Source of the DNA: Phaeodactylum tricornutum CCAP 1055/1
Taxonomy: Eukaryota; Bacillariophyta; Bacillariophyceae; Surirellales; Neidiaceae
Direction of reading: 5' to 3'
NCBI RefSeq assembly: GCF_000150955.2
Contig: NC_011672.1
Span: 806,001-870,000, forward strand
Length of the DNA: 64,000 nt
Shown: one piece after another, positions 33,839 through 41,972 of the stretch
Layout of the letters: each line of letters begins with the position of its first letter
Numbering within the stretch: the first letter of the stretch is position 1
The notes under the pieces: generated by a model
What the model was told of the DNA's origin: nothing
The model's input: the letters and a program-made list of their open reading frames with translations, nothing else
Database searches by the model: none
Position numbers and translations under genes: made by a program

Positions 33839-35098
33839 TTATGCTTCTAAAGCGACGAGCACGCGGCTACTGACAGAAGCTAGAGCGGCGTGACTACTTG
33901 ATCCCACCCCTTGAGCGTGTTTGACTAAGGGAACTTGGATGTGTCCACGGACTGCCGGTAGGGCACAGAGAGCTTCCAGCGCTTCAAGAGCAAAGTACGC
34001 CGAATGCGGGTGATGAGCAGCTTCCTCTACCTTGGCAAGCAGCACCTCGACCAATTCGACGCCCGTCAATCGGACACATTCGTTCAAAGCGTTCGTCAAG
34101 TCGGCGGGCGCCAACAGGCGCAACCCGTTGGCAACTGTTACAAGTGCCAGGTAAGCATCTCGTTTCCCTGCTTCCCGAATAGAAGTACCTGGCCATGCTC
34201 CTAGCACTGTCAAGGTAAGAACCCGTTCTTGAATTGGGGCAAGCACTGCGTGATTCGTCTGGGACGCCGCCTCCCCAAGCAGCACGCATCGTGCCACTCT
34301 TTCGGCTGTTTCCAAACCCGTTTTTCCGGGATCTGTCATAATGCAGAGGCTTTCTAATCCCAAGATTCGAGCATCGTGACGATCAGCGCAAATTAGATTG
34401 TGCGCTATTTCCAAAGCCGAAACAACGGGATCCTCGGAAATGTTGGTTTCACGCATGGCATACTGCAAGGTGTATTCGGCCTTACGCAAAGCTGGCATAG
34501 GTACGTGTCGAGACATGGCAAGTTCCAATTTTTCTCCGCGTACGGCATTTAGAATGCGTTTGGCGTACATGCAGAAGAGTACAGAGTCGCCCAACACCCG
34601 TTGGACTTCGAGTACGGCTTCTGCCGAATCTTTCCGGTCTTTCCATAGCGAGACCCGAAGTTCGAGTTGTTCCAAGCTTTCACAGGATGCAGCCAAGGGG
34701 GCGTCGTGGTAGATTGTGCGGAGAGAAAGGGCCCGGAAAACTTCCTCTAGAAAATCAAGTACTTCCGATAGTCGATCGCATGGAAAGCGAATATGGCTGA
34801 TTTCCAAAGGATGGTACATACCCATACGGGTAAGTACACGGCCTTCCTTTTTCCAGGTAGCCTTGTTCACTTCGGTGGTGAACTCCATCTTTTCCGTGTT
34901 GAAGGTATTGATGGGAACTGAGGCACTTTGGCGGATGGCAGTACCCGTTGGAAATAGCTTGGCGGTTTCCGGCGTCGACGACGGACGTGCCAATGCCGGT
35001 TCGGCCAAGTGCATCACGGCAGCTCTGTAAAGTGAACCAGTGAAGTAGTTAGCTTCGTTGTCAATATGGTCTGACATCTGCTTTCCGAACCGCCTCAT
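33839..35098 (-). CDS. Helical-repeat (ARM-like) protein of unknown function
   Basis: Single exon, 419 residues from the ATG at 35098. I do not recognise a named family. The first 90 residues are mixed; from about 110 the sequence is almost all helical with repeated Leu/Ala patterns (LSEVLDFLEEVFRALSL, DPVVSALEIAHNLI, ARILGLESLCIMTDPGKTG, AYFALEALEALCALPAV), which suggests an armadillo/HEAT-like solenoid. There is no signal peptide, membrane segment or catalytic motif. A role in protein binding is an inference. It is divergent from the gene at 35958. Confidence 0.7.
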   Translation of the reverse strand: MRRFGKQMSDHIDNEANYFTGSLYRAAVMHLAEPALARPSSTPETAKLFPTGTAIRQSASVPINTFNTEKMEFTTEVNKATWKKEGRVLTRMGMYHPLEISHIRFPCDRLSEVLDFLEEVFRALSLRTIYHDAPLAASCESLEQLELRVSLWKDRKDSAEAVLEVQRVLGDSVLFCMYAKRILNAVRGEKLELAMSRHVPMPALRKAEYTLQYAMRETNISEDPVVSALEIAHNLICADRHDARILGLESLCIMTDPGKTGLETAERVARCVLLGEAASQTNHAVLAPIQERVLTLTVLGAWPGTSIREAGKRDAYLALVTVANGLRLLAPADLTNALNECVRLTGVELVEVLLAKVEEAAHHPHSAYFALEALEALCALPAVRGHIQVPLVKHAQGVGSSSHAALASVSSRVLVALEA

Positions 35099-35957
35099 TG
35101 TATTGGTTGTGAAATACGTTCAAAGCGTTTAATTTGTGAAACACAGAACGATCCCAAATGAGAAGCAGTCTTGCGTTCCAGACGTAGATGTGAAGGTTCG
35201 TGTCTCACCATACAAGATTGAATTCAAACACGACGAAATTGCATTTTCTCGTGGGGCTCCGTTGGACCCCTGTCGGACACGATTCGTCCAGTGCCGTTTT
35301 GCCGTCTGGTGCACGTCCAACCACGGTGGACATTTGGAATCTCACGAGTCGACAACGTACCGAAAATCGGGGCCATTGGGAGCGGTAGATCCCGGGATCA
35401 CGTCGAGACGCCGATCCCGAGATTTGGCAGCGCTTACGCCGTCGAGTGATGATTCTTCATACTTTCGATTTTCATTTTTGTTCATGGCGGTTGAGAAGAA
35501 TCAAAACGGAGCTGCGCTATTTATGTTGCGATTGTTTCGATGGGCTTGATTTGGTTTGTGCACGTCGTGGAAAAGCCCCGGTGACAGTCGTACACACAAA
35601 CCCTGGGCTGCGGGTCTCGAACAGAAGTATCCAATCACCGTCGAAAACGACACCGTTCGGCTTGGGTTCCATTCCTCGGCAGAATCAGCGAATCAGAACT
35701 TAGGATTCTTCAGCAACACCCGGAGAACACGGCAGACGGCGTCTCAAGATTTCGAAAGAACCAAACCCGGAAATCGTGTTCACGATCGTCATCGTGCGCT
35801 ACCGAATAATCGAACCCGAATTCCAGCAATCTGCGAATGACAGTGAATTGGTGTCACACGTGGAGTTCCAGAATCAGTCAAACATGATCAAACAGGACTC
35901 AGACAACCCAACCCGCCAAGGGTTTGGAGGAAAGGGGTCTTGCGAACGCGGTAGACA
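35099..35957. other. Divergent promoter region
   Basis: 859 bases between the helical-repeat gene (-) and the metzincin-like gene (+). The + strand stays open for long stretches (35136-35549) but the translation looks random. Confidence 0.5.
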
Positions 35958-37166
35958 ATGACCGACCCCTTTTTTGTCCGACACGATCGGTTTTGTCCCG
36001 TGTTGGGAGATCCGACGACGGCGTGGGTCCACAATTTGCCGTCAATAATGACTAATGACAAGGTCGAAAATCAAGTTTCCCGACGGAGACCTGAAGAACA
36101 GAGCGTCACTGACGAAGTGAGCGAATATCGCAAACGTCAAAGACGAAGATCTATTCTCTTTGCCTCCTTGATTGTGTTGGCATTCATTCTTGCGACCGTA
36201 CTCGGAGTTGTTCTCACACGAGACAGTCGCAATAGCACAGTGTCCGATCCGGATTCCCAGCAAAATCAGAATGATGACAACGTACCGGAAACCCCACCCG
36301 TGCTATCGACTTCGGGCCCCACCACGACACCGTCTCCGACTCGTACCGTAGCCCCTTCCACATTTCCAACCCAATCCCTAGCACCGACTGCAACGGGTTC
36401 TAACTTCCCTTCCGCGACACCAACCATGGGAGCCAGTCCTACCAACACCCCAACAGCGTTTGTTATTCTCAACCGCTGGCCATCCACCAGCAACGGTTTG
36501 TCTTTGACCGTGCAGAATGCTCTTTCGCCAGACTGGCAAGAAACCTTTACCCTTGTACGCAACGACTGGGACAATGGCATACCGGACGCTGTGACGTTGA
36601 ATGTGCAACGCGTCGCGGTAGACACGTCCTGTGCAGTCCCATCTACGCAAGGTGTTCTCAAAGTCTGCAATGGCAATGCCGGTCGAACCGGATTTTTTGG
36701 ATTCAACAATCTATTGCTGCAGGACGGTCTCATTGTTGCCGCCACGGCCGAGCTCAACGACTTTTATTTGTCCGATAATAGTGTAGACGCACGACGTCAT
36801 ACGCTGTGTCGACACATAGGTAATGGTTTGGGATTGGCGAACGTTGACGAAGGCTTTTTAAATCAAGATCTGGGCACATGCTTGGACTCGACCAACGACC
36901 CCGCCAATAATTTGAGTCCCAATCGAAACGACTACGTGCAGCTCGCGGCGTACTACGGACCGGTAGGCCGACGCAATCTGCAGCGCAATATACCGAAACC
37001 GTCTGACCTAGCCTTGCCGGAAGATATAGTGCTGGCGTATGCACAAGTCGTTTCCAGTCCAACCAACTGGAGGATTTTGCGGCACGACGATCGAACGATT
37101 GTGCGAGAGACGGACCTGGGAGGCGGTTTCATGCTGCAAAAGAAGGCCTTCCGGGCCCACCAATAG
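35958..37166 (+). CDS. Single-pass membrane protein with degenerate metzincin-like ectodomain
   Basis: Single exon, 402 residues; a start at 36048 (MTNDKVEN) is also possible. A cytosolic basic stretch (RKRQRRR) precedes one membrane helix at about residues 66-86 (ILFASLIVLAFILATVLGVVL). A Thr/Pro/Ser-rich stalk (about 115-170) follows, probably O-glycosylated. The ectodomain resembles bacterial and fungal zinc peptidases that read HEIGHxxGLxHxDE then GTCMDYTNDP and NxHDYxQL. Here the segment is RHIGNGLGLANVDE (about residues 284-297), followed by LGTCLDSTNDP and NRNDYVQLAAYYG. The zinc histidines and catalytic Glu are all replaced while the frame around them is well kept, so it is probably a non-catalytic relative, perhaps a binding or wall protein. 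Confidence 0.75.
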   Translation: MTDPFFVRHDRFCPVLGDPTTAWVHNLPSIMTNDKVENQVSRRRPEEQSVTDEVSEYRKRQRRRSILFASLIVLAFILATVLGVVLTRDSRNSTVSDPDSQQNQNDDNVPETPPVLSTSGPTTTPSPTRTVAPSTFPTQSLAPTATGSNFPSATPTMGASPTNTPTAFVILNRWPSTSNGLSLTVQNALSPDWQETFTLVRNDWDNGIPDAVTLNVQRVAVDTSCAVPSTQGVLKVCNGNAGRTGFFGFNNLLLQDGLIVAATAELNDFYLSDNSVDARRHTLCRHIGNGLGLANVDEGFLNQDLGTCLDSTNDPANNLSPNRNDYVQLAAYYGPVGRRNLQRNIPKPSDLALPEDIVLAYAQVVSSPTNWRILRHDDRTIVRETDLGGGFMLQKKAFRAHQ

Positions 37167-37316
37167 AAATGCACAATAGTCCAGATCGACATGGTCACGT
37201 AGGGAAGAAAGGTAGGAGAGATGATATTGTAAGCATCAGTGTACAAAATGAAACAAGTTTTTCAAGACAGCGGATGTCGCGTTATTTTCCATAAACTCAT
37301 TGTAGAAATGTGGACG

Positions 37317-38150
37317 CTATGCATCCTGCAACCAGTCTTCACCAACTAGCTCTTCCATGTAATGTTTCCTAGTTTCACTAAGAGTCCCTCGAGCGACTGC
37401 TTCACGCTGTGCCTGTATCCACTGCTGGACACCAGGATCGGTCAAAATTGCATCCGTAGTCTCCTCGAGCCGTGCCTGTATTATTCGATACTGCTTCATG
37501 AAAGCGCTGCCACACTTTCGATCGCTCACCCATAGGAAGTTGATTTTGTCTAACCTTTTGGCGTGCTCTGGATCAACTTGCTCAAGCCCTAGACGACGTA
37601 TTCCCGTTACCCAAGCCCCCAGCTCTGGATCGGAAGGATACTTCTTGGGGGGAGAGCAGTCGCCTTCATGAGTGCTTGCGTACTGCAAAAGACGACCGTA
37701 CAGATCATCAAAGTCTCCTGTGGTATACACGTCCTCAAGCGAATGCCAGGTAAAACCGATTTTTTCAAGAAGTGCAACTTCTTCTGAAGGAAGCTTTCCT
37801 TGCGTGTGCAATCTGCGAAGAGTTTGGCACATGCGACCATCCGAAGATCCTAATGGAATGTTGGGGTTGCCGTACTTTTCTATGTGTTGCAGCATGGCAG
37901 GGTAGACCTGTCGCAATACAGGGGAATGAATCGGTCCAGGAACGCTAAAGACGCCGTCGCTTTCGCTACTAGCTTCAGTCATGGCTGCAGTGAGATGATC
38001 ACTTCTTGTGAAGAGCGAGCTCTTCGATTTTCTGCGGGTCGATCGATGAAATCTTTCAGGAACGTACTGGAATGAAGAACATTGTTCCGCAGTGTATCTA
38101 AAAAATATGAACCCAAGTAGACGCAACCAACAGAGACACAAAGCTCTCAT
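37317..38150 (-). CDS. Helicase-associated-domain protein, possible plastid presequence
   Basis: Single exon, 277 residues from the ATG at 38150. The N-terminus is hydrophobic (LCLCWLRLLGFIFF), then EQCSSFQYV, which may be a diatom plastid signal with Phe at +1; this is weaker than in the other plastid candidates. The body has two copies of the short three-helix helicase-associated domain common in diatoms: one around YPAMLQHIEKYGNPNIPL...LEKIGFTWHS, a second around LYGRLLQYASTHEGDCSPP...LDKINFLWVS. Stand-alone proteins of this kind are thought to bind nucleic acid, but the role is unknown. It lies downstream of the kinase gene on the same strand. Confidence 0.75.
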   Translation of the reverse strand: MRALCLCWLRLLGFIFFRYTAEQCSSFQYVPERFHRSTRRKSKSSLFTRSDHLTAAMTEASSESDGVFSVPGPIHSPVLRQVYPAMLQHIEKYGNPNIPLGSSDGRMCQTLRRLHTQGKLPSEEVALLEKIGFTWHSLEDVYTTGDFDDLYGRLLQYASTHEGDCSPPKKYPSDPELGAWVTGIRRLGLEQVDPEHAKRLDKINFLWVSDRKCGSAFMKQYRIIQARLEETTDAILTDPGVQQWIQAQREAVARGTLSETRKHYMEELVGEDWLQDA

Positions 38151-38487
38151 GGTATCCACATTCAGCGACGAATGCTTTCAAGAGGAAAGACACTGTAAAA
38201 CTTAAAAAACCGAGAAGATCAGGTGGTATTTGCACCTGTCCCGTATCCAACGATGAGCCAGATGTATCGCAGATACCTTTCATCAGACGGACCCTTGTAA
38301 AAACTAAAATGAGGGTAGCATGGGTGGCCGGCCATTACATTAGGTCAGGACCAATATGTCGCACAATTCACTGTAAACATGTGGTGATACGCTATGAATT
38401 AGACAACATCAAAAGACACATACCGTGAGCTAGAGTTGCGATTCCAAACGTTGACACGGAATAAGCCTAGAAAATTGTTTACATTCA
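38151..38487. other. Spacer between two - strand genes
   Basis: 337 bases between the kinase stop and the start of the helicase-associated-domain gene. It should hold that gene's promoter. No other feature is seen. Confidence 0.5.
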
Positions 38488-41298
38488 CTAACGACGGCGA
38501 TGGTCGCGTTCACGGCGTTGGCTCGGCGGTCCATAGTGACCAGCCTGCTCGTTGCGTCGTCTACCTTCGGGTGGGCCTTGATCATTGCCTATTCTTCTTC
38601 CATACTGCCCGAAATCTGGATGTCCGTCAGACCTTGACGGTGGTGGTCGATCGTCAATGGGGGGTCCATACTGACCAGCAGATCCGTGCGGTCCAGGAAG
38701 TGGCCCATCCATTCCTGGACCTCTCCGATCATCACGACCTAGGTCGCGGTCCCGTCCTGCTCTCGGACGATCGGGTGACATTGGTTGATTCCTTCCCATA
38801 CCTCTACGATCGTCGCGAAAGCGATTAGGTCCGCGATCGACGTCTCTCTCTTGTTGGGGAGGCTGATGAATAGCCCTTGGCATGTCCCGTCGTTCATCCC
38901 GGAAATGCCCAGGCCCGCCGTCTCGGTTACGTTGAGGTGGAGGACCTCTCATCATGGGCGGGCCGCGAGAATTGTCCCTAAAACCATCCATATCCCTACC
39001 AGAAGGTGGGCCTTCCCGTAATGGGACACCACGTCGATCACGACCGTCTCGAACTCGGTCAGTGTCATTACGCATCCGACGTTCAAGAGATGGCCCAGCT
39101 TTTTGCGGAGCACCCTGATCTCGATCTCCTCGTTCATTGACTGCTGTTTGTATTGTATCTTTTCTTCGTTCTTTCTCCATCAAGTGGCTGTCTTTGCTGT
39201 CACTAGTGACTGGTGGGAAAATGGCAGAGCGAGACATGTTCTGAGTTTTCTCGCTATTGTGACCCTCTTCGCGCGACGGGGAATTCTGTCCCATCGGTGG
39301 AAAAGCAGGGGCCTCATATGGGTCTCCTTCTTGCCGGCGGTCTTTGAAACCAGGCATGGGTATGTGCGGAAGGACGGCGTCCCTGTCTCGCGAACGATGA
39401 CGATCATTTCGAGATCGCTCTCTCCCGTGCGGCCGATCTTTACTTTTTCTTTTGCTCTTTTTGCTTTTCGACGATCGATGGCTTCTTGATCTTCGGTCAC
39501 TGTTCTCATCGTCATCATAATGTCTTCTCGAATAGTCGTCCTCGTCATCCACTGAATAGCGACGGGTGCTCCTCCTCTCCTCTGACGGTCGATCTCTACC
39601 AAGCCGTTTGTTGGGTCGGTCGTCCACACCGTTATCGCTCAAACGACGTTTGTGCGAACCATCGAAGTCTTCCGCATCCCTACTATTCCGTCTGCGATCC
39701 GATTTGTCGCCGCTCGATCGCCTTTCCTTATCGCGGTGGTGTTTTGGACGATCGGACCGACTATCCGTTTCCTCTCTACGTCGACGTGAAGATTCGTCTT
39801 GTTCAACAGTGTCAATATCTTTCTTCATGCTTTGAGTAGAAACAAGTCCCGGTTTTTGGATTTCCTTCTTCTTACCCACATCGCCCAAGCCTTCCTGTGC
39901 TACCTTTTTCATCAAACCTCGATACACATTGTCGAACTCATCTTGTGCTTCTTCTTCCGTGGCCCCTTTGAACTTCGCCTTTTCTCGGGCGGCTTCGGCC
40001 ACAATCTTGGCTTCTTTGCGTTTCTTTTTTGTCTGAAATTCGTGAAAATGTCCCCCGGGGCCGACTTGTATTTCTCCCAGTTCGGCTGGATCTTCCGGCG
40101 CCACTGGTTGCGACCAAAAGTACTTGTTTTGCAAGGCTCCTGTTGCCGTTAGACGCTTGCGGGGATCCCAAGCCAACAATTTGTCCAACAAGTTCATGGC
40201 AGTCGTGGGGATTTTGGCCGCGTATTTGTCACGCAAACGCGACACTTTGGGTTTGCGCATGTCCAGTGTAATTTCCCCGGAACGAACCCGTTTCATGCTC
40301 GACAAATAGTCCCACGTATCCGGAGCCGGTGTGCCCAGCATGTCCGCGATGAGTTTGAGTTGTTCCAAATCCGACTTGCCCGGCAGTAAAGGCTTGCCCA
40401 GGAGCAGCTCGGCCAGAATACAACCGGCACTCCACACGTCCACTGCGGGTCCGTACTGCGTGGCGCCAGTGAGAATTTCGGGTGGACGGTACCAGAGGGT
40501 AATGACCTTGTTGGTGAATTCCACACTGCTGCTGCTGCTGCCGCTACTGCTGTTGCTTCGGTCGTGCATTTGATCCAACAAGGGCGGTTCAATGTTGCGG
40601 GCCAGACCGAAATCAGCGAGTTTAACGCGAAAATGGGAATCCAAGAGAATGTTGGAGCTTTTGATATCGCGGTGCACGTATTTGTGCTGGTGCATATAGG
40701 CGCAGGCTTCGAGCAACTGTCGAAAAATGCATTTGACCTGCACTTCCGTGAATTGGTAAGCCACGTCCATGAGACCGGTGAGATCGTGCGACACGTATTC
40801 GAGAACGAGAAAGAGATTCCCCTTGTAGCTTTCCCTAGCGTCGGAGACGCGATCTTTCTCCGCGCCGTTGGCCTTGCCGCTGTGTGGTTTGGTGATCGGA
40901 TCGTCCTCATCCAGTTCCTCGACACCCTTACTGGTGACCACTTCAATCATTTGCAGCAGATTCGGATGCGTGAGTTTCTTCAGAATTTTGATTTCTCGAA
41001 TAAACTGTAGCGGCATGCCCCAGTAACCTCCGTGGTGCATCCGCATTTTCTTGAGCGCGACGACCCGACCCGTGTCCTTGCACCGCGCTCGGTACACCTG
41101 ACCGTACGTGCCTTCCCCAATCTGTTCCTGGCGCTCGTAGTGCGCGAGCGTGCGAGTCATGTTGTGCCACGACGAGAAAGTGTCCTTTTCGTCGTCCGGG
41201 TGCTCTCCCAACGGCGTCACAATACTGGTCGTCGTGTTGCTGGGACCGATACTCGACCGACCCGGAGCCGCCACCAAGACTCCACTGTTGCTGTTCAT
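38488..41298 (-). CDS. CDK9/CDK12-like cyclin-dependent kinase with Arg/Ser/Asp-rich tail
   Basis: Single exon, 936 residues from the ATG at 41298. The kinase domain covers about residues 55-400: IGEGTYGQVYRA, catalytic Lys in VALKKM, cyclin-contact helix PLQFIREIKIL, catalytic loop YVHRDIKSSNILL, DFGLARN, and the T-loop EFTNKVITLWYRPPEIL. The TLWYRPPE block and FREIKIL-type helix place it with the transcriptional CDKs (CDK9, CDK12/13) that phosphorylate the RNA polymerase II tail. There is an insert of about 40 residues between strands 4 and 5 and a Ser run before the T-loop. From about 510 the tail is a long RS/RD/RG-rich low-complexity region (RRSRSHRSSKSKKSKRKSK) as in CDK12. Odd: PLQFIRE in place of PITAIRE/PITALRE. 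Confidence 0.9.
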   Translation of the reverse strand: MNSNSGVLVAAPGRSSIGPSNTTTSIVTPLGEHPDDEKDTFSSWHNMTRTLAHYERQEQIGEGTYGQVYRARCKDTGRVVALKKMRMHHGGYWGMPLQFIREIKILKKLTHPNLLQMIEVVTSKGVEELDEDDPITKPHSGKANGAEKDRVSDARESYKGNLFLVLEYVSHDLTGLMDVAYQFTEVQVKCIFRQLLEACAYMHQHKYVHRDIKSSNILLDSHFRVKLADFGLARNIEPPLLDQMHDRSNSSSGSSSSSVEFTNKVITLWYRPPEILTGATQYGPAVDVWSAGCILAELLLGKPLLPGKSDLEQLKLIADMLGTPAPDTWDYLSSMKRVRSGEITLDMRKPKVSRLRDKYAAKIPTTAMNLLDKLLAWDPRKRLTATGALQNKYFWSQPVAPEDPAELGEIQVGPGGHFHEFQTKKKRKEAKIVAEAAREKAKFKGATEEEAQDEFDNVYRGLMKKVAQEGLGDVGKKKEIQKPGLVSTQSMKKDIDTVEQDESSRRRREETDSRSDRPKHHRDKERRSSGDKSDRRRNSRDAEDFDGSHKRRLSDNGVDDRPNKRLGRDRPSEERRSTRRYSVDDEDDYSRRHYDDDENSDRRSRSHRSSKSKKSKRKSKDRPHGRERSRNDRHRSRDRDAVLPHIPMPGFKDRRQEGDPYEAPAFPPMGQNSPSREEGHNSEKTQNMSRSAIFPPVTSDSKDSHLMEKERRKDTIQTAVNERGDRDQGAPQKAGPSLERRMRNDTDRVRDGRDRRGVPLREGPPSGRDMDGFRDNSRGPPMMRGPPPQRNRDGGPGHFRDERRDMPRAIHQPPQQERDVDRGPNRFRDDRRGMGRNQPMSPDRPRAGRDRDLGRDDRRGPGMDGPLPGPHGSAGQYGPPIDDRPPPSRSDGHPDFGQYGRRIGNDQGPPEGRRRNEQAGHYGPPSQRRERDHRRR

Positions 41299-41972
41299 CC
41301 TTCGTCGAGTCGTTTGCGAAAGATCAGAGTGGAGGGAGACAGTGGCACTTCGATCGCGCGTTTTCAAAGGATGCGGGAGTGATTGTTTGTTTGTTTGTTC
41401 GTTTGGTCCTCCTTACACCGAAACGCTGTTCAAAGCCAAAAAACCTATCTCCTCGTGGCGTCGGCGGAACCTCGGCCCAACTCAACGAATGTCAGGTGGA
41501 CCGACCCCCCAATTCCCCCAATTCGTGTGGAAAAATTACGACAGTCTGGGACAGGGAGGACGCAACGTGCAGTCCAAGGCAGTCCACTATTTCATACCGG
41601 AAGCGTACAGACCATTCTTTGTGAGACGACCCAAACTTGGAACCTTGTCCAGTCTTTGTGTCCCGCGCTATCGAACTGTAAAGACGACTCATAAATATAT
41701 AGGGAAGATACCGACCGGTATTCATTCGACTTTCAGTATGTCGTACTTTTTATATTGAATCAGATCTGCGATGCAAACTGGACACGAAAACTTATTGACC
41801 TTCAACAAACATCCAATGCACTATCGATCGAGACAACTTTGAATGGTGTATTTGATGGTGTATTTGGGTGGGAAGACGCAACACACACACACGGGTCTGG
41901 TTTTGCTGGTTGCCCATCATTGGTCGTTTGTTGCTTCGACAGCGATTGTACAACTACGGTTGACCTCGAGCC
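41299..41972. other. Divergent promoter region between kinase and H+-pyrophosphatase
   Basis: 674 bases between two genes that start in opposite directions. No gene recognised; a tttgtttgtttg run lies at about 41387-41402. Confidence 0.5.

Noticed and set aside
41150-41758. Open frame of about 200 codons on the + strand before the H+-pyrophosphatase
   Set aside because: Overlaps the kinase N-terminus and promoter, no motif, random composition.
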